64,000 nucleotides of DNA, taken from the NCBI RefSeq assembly GCF_001649575.2, contig NC_051446.1, forward strand, positions 20,667,220-20,731,219, given 5' to 3'. Both the position numbers and the translations under genes were made by a program. The DNA comes from Kryptolebias marmoratus. Taxonomy: Eukaryota; Chordata; Actinopteri; Cyprinodontiformes; Rivulidae. Below the pieces are notes generated by a model. The model was not told where the DNA came from, did not search any database, and saw nothing but the letters and a program-made list of their open reading frames with translations. Within the stretch, counting starts at the first letter, position 1, and each line of letters opens with the position of its first letter. Below, piece after piece: positions 12,101 through 23,548 of this stretch.

Positions 12101-14400
12101 CCACAAACACCATGACGCACATTTTATTTTGCAATTACTGCCAGTGTCGTCAAGTTACAAAAACATGCAAGTTTTCATACAGCAGCAACAAAAAAACAAC
12201 AACCCACAATTTACAAAAAAATAAAAAATACAGCTCCCCCAGATGGATTTAAGATGGCTGCAACAACTCTGCAACTATTTTGAGAGAAAATTTGCCTTGC
12301 AAGCATTTTCAACATCCTCAAAAATCAAGTGACAAGACAGCAAGCCTTTGGGACTCATGAGAAAACTGAAAACCCCCATACAAGCTTTCTGAGACAATTT
12401 GGAGACTCCAGAACAGTCACAACCCAAAGAGAGACTAGTTTTTAGTATCATAAAATTTAAAGAAAGATCATTGAAATAGATGACTAAACTTAATCCATAC
12501 CATCTAAACAGTAATAATTTAAAAGCTCTTTATTGGGGTGTCTAAAGAAGGTTTCGCCATTTTACACATTTATTGTCTGAGACGTTCATTAAGTGTTACA
12601 AATGCTACAGCCAGCAGGCTTGACGTATTCTTTCACAACATAATAGTTTCCACCATGTCACTCACTGTATTCTTTTGTTTATCCAAACTCAACTCTATTA
12701 ATAGGTCTTTCAGGCACAATGCAACAATGGTACCACTACACTGGGAACAGCATTATTTCCAATTGATTGTGCTGCATATAAAAGTCTGATGGTCCAACAA
12801 GAAACGCGAGCTGCTGTGCTGCTCAGGAAGTCAAGTTCAACCTGAAAAAACTAAAGAGAAACAGCAGCTTGGCCAAAGAGCCATCTAATCAGACGCCAAC
12901 ATTTTAAATGTGATTTCCTGAATTAAAAAGGACATTAAGAACTACTCTGTTAGGGAATAGAGCTGCATGAAATATGAAAAATGTATCTTTGTCACAATAT
13001 CAATGCACTCATGGAGCCTTGTTGCCTTAAATGTCCACAGCAGATTCAGATGAAAGAGATGCTGAAACACATCAGAAGTCTAGCATCAGTGCAATCGTTA
13101 ATGGGCCTGACAAATGAGCTTGTCGATGGTTGAACTGCAGTTAAGGGAAGTTCATGTACTATTTGAAATAGAAAAATGAAAGCCAAATAATCTGTTTGGA
13201 ATGTGCTTGCCTTAGTTTTCAAACCCTTTCCTACATGTTGCTGAACACCACTATGAATTAAAAAAGGCAGAATCTGCAGAGCAAAGAGGTGGCCGTAACT
13301 GTGGCTTACTGCCATTACAATTTATTTGTTTCTGTTTCCAAAACAAATGCCACAGTCATTTGTTCTGAACCTTACAAAATATCAACACGGTGGAAAAAGG
13401 AATCTCACTTTTTTTTTTTGTTTAAAAGAGTAAAACTATACATTTAAAAACCCCATTTGAACTTTATTTTACAAGAGGAACCCCCAAACTTTATAATGAT
13501 GTGACACAGACTTTCCGATCCGGACAGCTAGAGGGTTAGGGTGGCGGTCAGACAGCGGGAGGCGGTCAGATGGCGAGTGCTGGTCAGAGGGCGGGAGGCG
13601 GCCAGTGCCAGTTAGGCGGTGGTTCTTCTGTTAAAGTTTGTTTTTCAGGTGGTCCTCTTTAGAACGTCAACTCCACAGTCAGTCTCCAGACTTTGGGTTG
13701 TAATTTTCACCAGGAGATAAACTAACCACATCTATCAAACCTTGTCCTTTGGGTAGCTGAAGAATCAGTCAGCTATTGGAGTTTTGGGTCAGTTTACACA
13801 ATTAATTACAACAAACTGAACCATTTCACCTCCACACTATCTGTATTTACTCTTTACTGCCTTGTTCGCATTCCTGTGCTTGGCATTCGATACGTCACAC
13901 TTCCGAGGGATCATGGAAAATCCTGAAGAGACCCTAGTAACTTTTTCAGTCTTTGATTATTAATTTTAAATTTGTGTACTTTTTTTAAAACATTTTTAAA
14001 AGATAAGACATTCTGAAAACAAGCACCTTTTATGACTTTCTTTTACATACATACATCTGTTTCAAGACAGAAACTTGGAGACAGGGAAAGTTGAAAAACA
14101 GAAATTGATCATAGTGCTCTTTTGTATGTTAAGATTTGTGATTACTTAATTCAAATGTGCAGTAAGAGAGGCAAATAAATAAATAACAGGACCACCTGTG
14201 AATGAATCAGCACATCTGCAGGCAAGTCATGTTTCAGGTCTGTACAAACACGCATTAATTCCTCTGACAAATACACAGAACCATGCACGAGGAAGAAGAG
14301 AAGCAGGGGATCCCAATCAGTCACCGAGATGACATCACAGCCTGCCAGTAATAAAGTACAACCAAACAAGGGAGTCCCCGCATTCCCCTTCCGTCCGAAA
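6168..14400. other. Long first intron of entpd1 (if exon 1a is used); no other gene recognised
   Basis: About 8 kb of AT-rich sequence without a convincing exon on either strand. It would be intron 1 for the upstream promoter and plain upstream DNA for the downstream promoter. A GC-rich minisatellite interrupts it near 13.54-13.62 kb. A possible terminal exon of an unidentified minus-strand gene could hide here (see the antisense first exon at 21.9 kb), but I could not establish one. Confidence 0.45.
13538..13618 (+). repeat. Short GC-rich degenerate minisatellite (about 18-bp unit, about 4 copies)
   Basis: Successive units begin GCGGTCAGA, GCGGTCAGA, GCTGGTCAGA and GCGGCCAGT, spaced 17-19 nt, each followed by a G-rich tail. 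It stands out from the surrounding AT-rich DNA. Confidence 0.6.
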
Positions 14401-14429
14401 CGTTCTGCTGAAAGAACAGAGAGAAGTGC

Positions 14430-14832
14430 TGAAGCATGTGGCTCTCATTAGTTCACAGAGGGAGTTCGTTTTATGGGGTTCACGTGCACACGGGAGTGCG
14501 CTCACACATGCACAAGCACACTTTAGCTGTGTCTCCACAGTGACCGGTTTTAGTGCCTCGGCTAGGGGAGGAAATGCTGAACTCGGAGCTTCGGAGCTGC
14601 TCCAACAGAGGGGCACACACAGCTCTATTCTAATCCTCTGTCCGGCCAGACGGAAAGCCTCTCATCTTTCATTCAGTCATTTTCCTATGTCCTTTCTCTC
14701 CTCTCCTGCTCAAATATTCCTCCCCTCCTTTCACCTCCACCTTCTTTTTCTCCATTTTCCCCTCCCTCGCCGTCGCTCCTTCACCTCACTCCCATTCAAT
14801 ATCCGTGCCAAACTCACTGACAGACAGCGGAG
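14430..14832 (+). promoter_or_regulatory. entpd1: entpd1 downstream promoter and non-coding exon 1b
   Basis: A GC-enriched, pyrimidine-rich stretch ends at a consensus donor (GCGGAG|GTAAGT, last exon base 14832), 978 nt before the exon 2 acceptor. No ATG opens a frame that runs into exon 2, so with this leader translation would start at the exon-2 ATG (15813). The start site cannot be placed and the left edge is arbitrary. CD39 genes in other vertebrates also use alternative first exons. Confidence 0.5.
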
Positions 14833-15810
14833 GTAAGTGCTTGCTTTTGGTTTGCCACTGGCTTGAATGTACTTTAGGTTTTAAGAGTTTTTGTGTTCTC
14901 CCCACAAAGCTGTGTGCGGTCAGGAAAGGCTGGTCCTCATCAAATAGGTGTTGTACTGTAAAGTTAGGACAGTTTCAGCAGTGTGCTGGTGTACTTTGAC
15001 AGCTGTTGTACGCATGGTAAACAATGAAATATGTTTTTTCTCCGAGCCTGCAAGATGTTTAGAATTCAAAACTGCTATCTTGTTCATCAAATGAAACTGA
15101 CTGAATGCAAGCAGGCTGTTCCCTTTAAAAACTGAACATGTGACGAAATATTTTCTGCGATAGCATCTGTGTGCTTTAGTGTTTCAGGTCCCAATAGTAA
15201 ACAGTGGAAACTGACTTCCAGGGAAAAGGGAAGTTGTGTTGTAGAGACAGCAACCAAATACATTCAGGATTAAAATAATACCTCTAGCATGTTGTTTAGA
15301 ACATTAATTGTTTTTGTTCCCCCACAGACAAAGTCTACAGCCATTGTCTCGATAGGGCAACGCTTCTTCAATACATGCAACGTTTCTTTGATTGTAGCCC
15401 AACTGTGGTCAAATTTTGTACAAACAGTTCAGGTCTTTTATCTCTGTCCAAAGTGGAAACGATGTTGATCTTTCAGCACAAGGCGAACACTTTAGTGGTG
15501 TATCCTTTCAAACGTAACCATGTCTAAAAGTACCAAATCTCCCCATAGAATTAATAAAGAGCCTGGCAGGAGATCAGACACCAAATCAGACAGCCATCTG
15601 CAGTCCTTAGTTACAAAACAAAACAATTAAGCACACCAAGCAACCTCCAACAGACTCCCACATGTTGTGACATAACTCACATCTGGATGTAAGGCTGGCT
15701 AACACCCCACTTCCACCCTGTTCTACTTTCACTGTGTCTCCCACCCCATCTTCCCCTTTCTATCCCGGCCTCTCCTTCCTGTCTGTCTGTGTTTCCACCC
15801 CCGCACTCAG

Positions 15811-18800
15811 AGATGAAAGAGAAGAACCCCTGGCACACGCCTGTGACCATCATCACTGTGATTGGTGTCATAGCAATTGTTGCCTTGGTGACGGTTGCAG
15901 TTTTGCAGAACAGGCCTGTCCTCCAAAAGTACAAGGTATGCTAGAGGAAATTCCTGAACTATTGAAGCCTTACTCCCCGTGTGGGAACAGACATTAGGAA
16001 CACAGTGAAATCCTGGTCTTAAAACAACATGTCAAATGCTCTGCAATTAATATGACCTCAACTTGTCAGCTTGTTCTATTGACTTTAAAGAAATGCCAGT
16101 AAATGCAGGCAATGGAAGCGGATATGATACTAAATGTCCTCTTTATTCTTGGTTGCAAATGTAAGAGCTCGAGTTTCATAGCTAGCTGATAGCATTGACT
16201 GGGGTGTAATTTTACAAAATGACTGTTTTCCTGTTCAAAGCTGTCTCTGGGTTATTCAGTCACCACAATCTTTATTCAAAATGAACACATCTGGAAGAAA
16301 CGTGAGCAGAGTTAATGGCACAAACAGCTTAACAGGGGTACCTCCTTTTCTTCCCCTCACAGTATGGGATTGTGCTGGATGCTGGGTCTTCTCACACAGC
16401 TCTCTATATCTACGAGTGGCCAGCAGAGAAGGATAACAACACTGGAAGAGCTGAACAGAAATACGTCTGCAAAGTGAAAGGTGGAGTACACAAGGTGTAT
16501 GCACAAGGTTTCGCTTAATCTCACAGTAGTGTTCAAGCTCTATTATGCAAATATTTAATATGCCAATGTTTAAGCATCTGAAAAATGAGTGTGCACAGTC
16601 ATTTACAAAGGTTTTTGGTGGATTACAAGTAGGAAAAACAGGCAACACAACAGCTTTAAGAAGAGTTTAGCCAAGGCTCCATGAAAGGGTCACAGCATCT
16701 CCTAGCCTGAGTGTTACCAGCATGCATTAGTCAGCGCCAGAAAGTGGTTGAAACAAGGACGTCCATAAGGCAGTGACAAGAATGTTGAAACCAGAGGCTT
16801 ACTAATAGGCATGAAGTGTGAGGGATGGCTGGTTTTCACCCGGCAGCAAAGCTGTAAAACACTCATATTGTGCTGCTGCAGACAGATCAGACCGCCCATA
16901 ATAAATTCTGTTCACATTTTTAACGTGCCTAAAATGGGAACATGAATAGGGTCATGAAGCAAAGAAAGAAGATGTCTGACTTTGTTTAACATTCTGTGGA
17001 CACGGGTCACATGACCTCACTTTTCATCACAGGCTTTGACAGGAAAAATCTGAAAGTCATTTACTATTTTGATGGATTGGAACTAGAGGGCAATATACCA
17101 TACCAACATCTAATTCACAGGAGCAACACTAACCACATGCAGACCACATGTAGATTCTTCTATGAATTAGCTATTGCTTAGGAATATTTTAAACTGCCTA
17201 TTCATTACCTCATTATTAAGGCTTTAGCTCTGCATTGATAATCTACAACTTTAAATTGTTACAAAGCAATTAGCAATTAAAACAAAATCATTATGAAAGC
17301 CTGCAGACACATAGACAGCCTTCTCTGCTAATGCAAAATTATTCTGTTAAAACCTGATGTTTTAGTTTAAATCTCAAACCCTATATTTGTTATTTAACCC
17401 TAAAAGAACCTCCCCTTTTACCTAAAATTGTGTTCTTTTTGCAGGTAAAGGTATTTCAAGCTACGCAAACACACCAGTGAAGGCAGGAGAGTCGCTGAAC
17501 GAATGCATGCAGGAGGCCAAGATGCAGGTCCCCACAAAAAGACACCATGAGACCCCGCTCTATCTGGGAGCTACTGCTGGAATGCGATTGCTGAAGTACG
17601 CTGCACACGTTAACACGCTTCCATAACGAAATTTAAGACATTTGCATTGGACAAAAAAAAAAAAAAACATAAAACAGATAAACTACAGAGACTCTCTTCT
17701 TAAGGGAATCTTTGTCATTCACAGCCTAGCAGAGTTATTAACGCCTACTTAAGTGGTAGTTCCTACAGTGGAAGGGCTTTTCAACCCACGCAGAAATGAC
17801 CTGGTTCCTGTTCAACCAACAAAATTAAATGGTTCACTGGATATTTCCTTTCCTATCAGAGCCTTCAAGGTTTTGCTGAAATTCACCATCTGACACAAAA
17901 AAAAATTTCTAGAGACGTCAGGGCAACATTTTGTTTTTTACAAGGTCGTTCTTGATGATAATTGTTGCGGTTCCCATTGGCGATGACTTGGTATTTGGTT
18001 TTCAATGAGCAACAATGCATTTAGTTCCTAAAACTTGGTTTTGGTTAGAATCTAGCTCTCTGGTAATCAAACAAGCTTTTAATCAGCTACAGGATGAAAC
18101 AAACTTGATTTTATTCACTCCTGAGGAGGCTCATCAAGTTTCTATTACAATTGTGATGTCTTCACGTGTAAACATTGTTGTGATCCTATTATATGTGATT
18201 TCTGTAGTTGTGTTCGCACTGCCAGAGCTCAGACCAGCCATTTGCCTTTTCCATTTCTAAATGTGATTTATGTTCATACAAACTTTAGCCCCAGGCCAAT
18301 AAATGTGTTCCTGTCAAATCCATTTTAAACGATACAGTCCTGTATTATTTATAAGCTACTGTTCTGATTTGAATTATGCATGTGGCTCACTCTATCGAAT
18401 TAGCGCTACTGTATCTGTGTGTTCAGTATGGAGAACAGCTCTGCGTCGGACAAGGTATTCCAGGCTGTGGAGAAAGCCCTACAGAGATTCCCCTTTTCCT
18501 ATCAGGGAGCGAGGATCCTCAGCGGGCAGGAGGAGGGTGCCTTCGGCTGGGTCACCGTCAACTACTTGGATGATCGCCTCAAACAGGTCTGAATAGATCT
18601 AAATACAGGTCTGTGCACATTTGTCCTCTTTGAGAAGCTTTTTTTTGTGTCAGGGTGTTCCCTACTGCGCAGTGACGTTGGTGCCTTTTTCGGGGGGGGT
18701 TTGCCACAGGGTCTAGAAACGACGGGGGCTCTTGACCTTGGTGGGGCCTCGACTCAAATTAGCTTTGTATCCAAAAACTACGACATTTCAGAGTCCCCCA

Positions 18801-21800
18801 GCAACTCAGTGACCTTCCGACTCTACGGAAACGACTACAACCTGTACACTCACAGCTTCCTGTGCTACGGGAAAGACCAAGTGCTGCGAATGGCATTAGC
18901 ACACCAGACAAAGGTAAACCTTGGAAATCTCTCACGTCAAATCTAAATAACTCTGTAATAATAAGCCGTTACATGCTGGAACCTACTGTAGAACAATACA
19001 ATGAATTCAACATGCTCTCTCTGTACACCCCTGTCTCACTCTCTCCTAGTCAGGTCCAGGAACAATATTGGATCCTTGTTTCCACCCAGGCTACTTGGAG
19101 TTGAAGGATTACTCACTCCTCTATGACAGCCCCTGTGTGTCAGACAGGAAACCCCAGAATGCTACTGGAACTTTCAATCACTCAGGGGCAGGAAACTTCA
19201 AACAATGCCAGGAAGTTGTCAAAAAAGTCTTTAACTTTACTTCCTGCAAGTATAGCCGATGCTCTTTCAACGGAGTCTTCCAGCCACCTTTGCAAGGACC
19301 ATTTGGGGTAAAAACAACACGGTGGTGCTTTTGTTTTGTTTTTTTAAACAATCTACATCACATGGGAGGTTTAACTTCTTAGCTACACTCAGGTCCAATT
19401 AAGTGAGAAGATAATATCCAGTCAATATTTATATACTTTTACTACACAAAGCTCTTAGAAGCTTAACCTTGAAAAGAATAACAGTAACACAGTACCAGTC
19501 TGGAATGCATCAAATTAGAAGAAGTGATTATTTATAACAAGATGGCTTCACTTCTCTAAAGATATCAGCTTGTGTCCTTATCCCTGTCTTTTTCCTCTTC
19601 CTCTTTCACTGCAGGCTTTTTCTGCTTACTACTATGTGATGGACTTCCTCAAATTGACCGATGCAACAATGCCTTTAAAGGATGTAAAGGAAAAGCTGGC
19701 GAACTACTGCGCCACGCCTTGGAATGAGGTCGGAAGCAGATTCAGTCACATATAAGCAACATAATCGGCTGTGTTCATCCATTTTCATGTCTTATCCATG
19801 CCTTGCAGCTTTGGTTTACTGAACACTGATGGTATCACTGCATTTAACAGATAGTGAAGCAGCACCCGGAGGTACCAATTAAATATCTGGCTGAGTATTG
19901 CTTCTCCGGCACGTACATCATCACACTGCTGACGGATGGATACAACTTCACCTCTGAGAGCTACTCCAACATAAACTTCATCAAGAAGGTCAGTAGATCA
20001 ACGGCCATGCTTTCCTGTCTCGCTGAAGCTTTTTACTGAAGCTCCCAGAATACAAACATTGTACATCTAGGACTGATTACCTTTAGGAGTCAACCTGATG
20101 GCAGATACAGCCAACAAAAGGCCACAGCTCAGTTAGTTTTACAGGTACTGAGCTAAAATTTGGTGTGGTAGTAGCAGAGAGTCTTCCCCAACAGATACTC
20201 GGAGCGCTAACAGATCACATACAAGACAGCAGGCGGCGTGCATTCGTCTTCAAGGAGTGCTAGTATCATAAATGTGTACAAACATGTCCAATAAGTATAT
20301 TTAGGTTTAAGTTTCAGACATCTGAGGAAGCGTAGTGGCTTTGTGACATAATGAGCAGATTTTTTATTTTAAAATAGTTGCAGATTAATAAAAAGAAACG
20401 CATTGCTTTCTTTGTTTTATCTTTCTTAAATATCCTACACACATGCTAAACTACAAAATTCAAAGCCAAACATGGCATTGAATTTTAGATAGTTTAAAAA
20501 CAGTTTAAAGACCTGGTTATACAGTTCAACCACGTCAGGAGGTTGTTTGACTGCTTTGACTAGTTTTCTGAAACTACTTTAAAAGAATAATTATTCAAAA
20601 TTCGCTCAATATTGCACAAATGTACTAATATAAATTATATTCTATGTATGCTAAACTGTCCTTCGGCTTGTTTAGTGAGCTCCTACAGTCTCTTTTAGAG
20701 TTTCGTGTTGCAGACTAAAAACTAAACAAACAAACAAAAAAATTCAACTAGCACAGCTGTTGAAAGACCAGTTTCTGCTCAACGTCAATCTGGGCAAAAT
20801 ATTTTTATACACATGGCAGGACATTTCTTTGGATTGCAGACTGAAACTTTGCATCTTCTGCTCTTTGGACACTTTCCTTTCCTCCTACTAACAACAAAGC
20901 GTTTCCTGAAAGGAAATAAAACACTCTGCAAACCCCCAAAAACATCCAGATCAAAGTAAATTACACACCGCATTTAGACAACTCGTGGAGACTAAGAACC
21001 TTTTAAAGATGTCTTATCGTGTACAAAAAACAAACAAAAACAAATGCAGCATAGGAAATTGAAGTTAATTTTCTTCACTTAACACACAAAGGAAGATAGA
21101 TTGAACAGCTCCAAATAGTTATACAATTAAAATTAATAGATAAGGTTCACAATCCAAAGAGACAAGCAAAAACAAATAATTGATTATTGCATGAAAAACC
21201 AACACCAGATGTAAATCTTTTCATGTCCAAGAAATTGTCTTTAAAAATCCCTCCAACTCTCTTTATCTGAACTAAAGTCAAGACAGCCACCTGGGAAAGC
21301 CTTACATGTAAAGAAATATTCCTGAAGCCACTCATATAATACAATATATATATAAAAACACGGAGCTGCTCGTTTCAATAATAATGACACACCAACCCCA
21401 GCTTTGATTAGCAACAGGTGGGGGCATTTTGACTTATTCTCCTTTGACAAGTGTCATAAATGTGTCTAAATGTTTTATGGAGCTCAACAATGCGAAATAC
21501 CAAGGGGAAAATGTCATTAAAAGCCAGCATCACAAGGAAACATGTGACAGACAACCACAAACACTCGAGATATAATCGGGTGCATCACAAACAGACACCA
21601 AACACACAAAAACAGGAAGATTTACGACCACGCAATTCAATCCACATGCAGCAGGGATCATTGAACTATGTATATAACATTGATTAAGACAGCTGGAATC
21701 CATGATACGGCAAAAACTGCAACCAAATCAGTGACATCTGCTGGCTTCCAAGCTAGGCTAATTAGCTGCCTGCTAACCAGCAAGCTGCGATAAACGCCAC

Positions 21801-23230
21801 AAATAAAACGTTTCCGGAGCGATGAAAAAATGCATAAATATAAATAACAATAAAGTTTTAAAGGCTTACCTTGTCTTGTCAACGTGTGGTCCACGTTTCC
21901 CGAGGAGTGGAAATTCCGTTTCATGGCAGTTCCGCGAAAACCGTGTTAGCTAGCGGCTAGAAGCTAACGGAGAACACACCTGATGCAAAATGGCCGCCGT
22001 GTCCGGCTGCTTGAATGTGATTGGACGAGAACGAAATCAGCGCTGACACGCCTGTGAACGGTAAAAAATAAGAACTGGGGGTTTAACGTTTATTTTCGAG
22101 GTTTTTGACTATTTGACATAAAGAGTTGCATTATTATTAAAAAAGTAACCTTTTTTATACAGATGTTAATTTCCTCTTAACTAAGCATCAAAACAACACA
22201 AAGTAAGATCATATATTAAGGGAGAAAGTTATATTTACTTTGGTCAAAACTTTGTAAATGACGTTCCGATGTGTTAGCCCTCAGACTGAGTGTTGGGAAT
22301 GATGATCTGTAAAAATGACTAAGTTGCAGACATTTTTGTTTCAGCTGTGGAAGCCATCATAATCAGTGGTTCAACCGGTATTTTGAATTCACACCAACAG
22401 TTATTGCCAATGTTTTAAGCAGTGTTGTCACGCAGACAGTGGTGCTGACTGTATGTTCTGTGGATGATTCTCAGCTACTACCACACCAAATTTGAGCTCA
22501 TTTATTGCAAAACTGACTGAGTTGTAGCCCTAAGTTGTTTAGCTGTGGCGGCCTTCTTGAATGGGGTTGACTCCAAAAACTAGTCACTTGTAGATGTACC
22601 TTCAGTTATTATTTTATGAGGGTTTCATTAAAATTCACTCCATGGTTCATCAGATATTTTGCTAACACTACAGGTAAATGAACACCCACATGGTAAAATA
22701 AATGATCGCCCTTTCACCTTTGAGGTCCAGCGATAATTAACGTGTTTTGGACAAGTTTTCCATTGTGTTTTAACACGTTCATGTGATCACATGGTTTGAA
22801 AATGATGATAAAATCACGTTTTTTTGTCCTCTAAGGTAAGGTAATCATCAGCTCCAGTTCTGAGTAAATTACTAATAAAATGTTGGACAGCTAAAATGAT
22901 TAAAGTCTGCGTTACATGTGTATATTTGTTTAAATAAACGAGGACTCTCCCTTATAAATGAAAAATGTGAAATGTTTTTAAGAGACACATAAAACCAAAT
23001 TTTGCTTTTTGTTCCGTTTCCAGATAAAAAACAGCGATGCGGGCTGGACGCTGGGCTACATGTTGAATCTGACCAATATGATTCCGGCAGAGGCTCCGGA
23101 CTCGCCTCCTCTGCCGCACGCCGGCTACGTCACCATCATCACCATCAGCGCGTTGATACTCTTCGTCCTCTTCATCCTCAGCCTCCGATTCATCTGCCCC
23201 AGTTTCCAAAAGACGCCGCACATCGTGTAA
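15811..23230 (+). CDS. entpd1: Ectonucleoside triphosphate diphosphohydrolase 1 (CD39), nine coding exons
   Basis: Membrane ecto-enzyme that hydrolyses extracellular ATP and ADP to AMP, ending purinergic signalling. Coding exons: 15811-15935 (ATG 15813), 16363-16480, 17445-17595, 18427-18586, 18710-18913, 19050-19307, 19615-19728, 19851-19988, 23024-23230 (stop TAA). All have GT-AG borders and the frame closes at 490 residues, against 510 in human CD39. An N-terminal membrane helix spans residues ~12-31. Apyrase regions: ACR1 DAGSSHT (47-53), ACR2 GATAGMR (122-128), ACR3 [10 protein letters not shown] with presumed catalytic Glu166, ACR4 DLGGAST (193-199), ACR5 YCFSGTY (392-398). A C-terminal helix lies at ~456-480. 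Near the end, [20 protein letters not shown] matches CD39, and YGKDYN-type and LCYGKDQ motifs favour ENTPD1 over ENTPD2/3/8. About 13 residues before ACR4 that human CD39 has are missing. Intron 1 and the last intron (3 kb, with an antisense promoter) are the long ones. Confidence 0.93.
20101..20223 (+). repeat. Dispersed repeat family R, copy 1 (forward)
   Basis: Partial copy in the last entpd1 intron. It contains the family block ACTGAGCTAAAATTTGGTGT, then GGTAGTAGC and AACAGATACTC. 'Forward' here means the orientation in which the block AGCTAAAATTTGGT is read 5'->3'. Confidence 0.65.
21870..21924 (-). CDS. First coding exon of an unidentified minus-strand gene inside entpd1
   Basis: On the minus strand an ATG at 21924 opens 18 codons ([18 protein letters not shown]) plus one base, ending at a consensus donor CAAG|GTAAGC (last exon base 21870). 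Immediately upstream is a CpG-rich block with a CCAAT box and a GGCCATTTT (YY1-type) element, a housekeeping-like promoter. I do not recognise the peptide, and no downstream exon could be found with confidence between 1 and 21.8 kb. It could be a short protein-coding gene with distant exons or an antisense lncRNA whose open frame is accidental. Confidence 0.4.
21925..22060 (-). promoter_or_regulatory. CpG-rich minus-strand promoter within entpd1 last intron
   Basis: The block has far more CpG than the surrounding intron. It holds ATTGG at 22019-22023, which reads CCAAT on the minus strand, and AAAATGGCCGCC near 21987, which reads GGCGGCCATTTT on the minus strand (YY1-like core). The ATG/donor exon described above follows at once on the minus strand. 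No TATA box is seen. It would fire antisense to entpd1. Confidence 0.5.
22262..22675 (-). repeat. Dispersed repeat family R, copy 2 (reverse, near full length)
   Basis: Reads TCTCAGCTACTACCACACCA, then GACTGAGTTGTAGCC, GGCGGCCTTCTTGAAT and CAGATATTTTGCTAAC in order. This is the whole visible family consensus in reverse orientation. Confidence 0.75.
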
Positions 23231-23472
23231 ACGCACAAGACGCGGCCGCGTTTTCAGTGACGTGCGAGGGAGGTCAAAGCCTGTGAAGGTTTGTGTGCGA
23301 TATACCCCCCCCCCATTTGTGTAGAGGTCAAAGGTCAAACACAAACCTGCAGATCATACTGTTTCAGGGAGTTTCTCAGAAGGACAAAAGCCTTTACTCA
23401 CCGTTAAGTAAGATCGGCATCTCTGGTGGAAGGATATTTGAATGCTTGAACTGGTGTGCGTGAATTAAAAAG

Positions 23473-23474
<2 letters not shown>

Positions 23475-23503
<29 letters not shown>
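23475..23503 (+). repeat. (GT)n microsatellite in entpd1 3' UTR
   Basis: About 14 uninterrupted TG units, 245 nt after the entpd1 stop codon. Confidence 0.9.
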
Positions 23504-23505
<2 letters not shown>

Positions 23506-23542
23506 CTATACTGGTATGTGTTCTGAATTATGTCACTGTATA

Positions 23543-23548
23543 AATAAA
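23543..23548 (+). terminator. entpd1: Candidate polyadenylation signal of entpd1
   Basis: An AATAAA hexamer 313 nt after the stop codon. It would give a short 3' UTR that includes the GT microsatellite. Confidence 0.5.

Noticed and set aside
18647..18709. In-frame upstream extension of entpd1 exon 6
   Set aside because: Using the TGTGTCAG acceptor shifts the frame and hits a stop unless the G-run is miscounted; the 18710 acceptor keeps phase 0 and gives the family motif.
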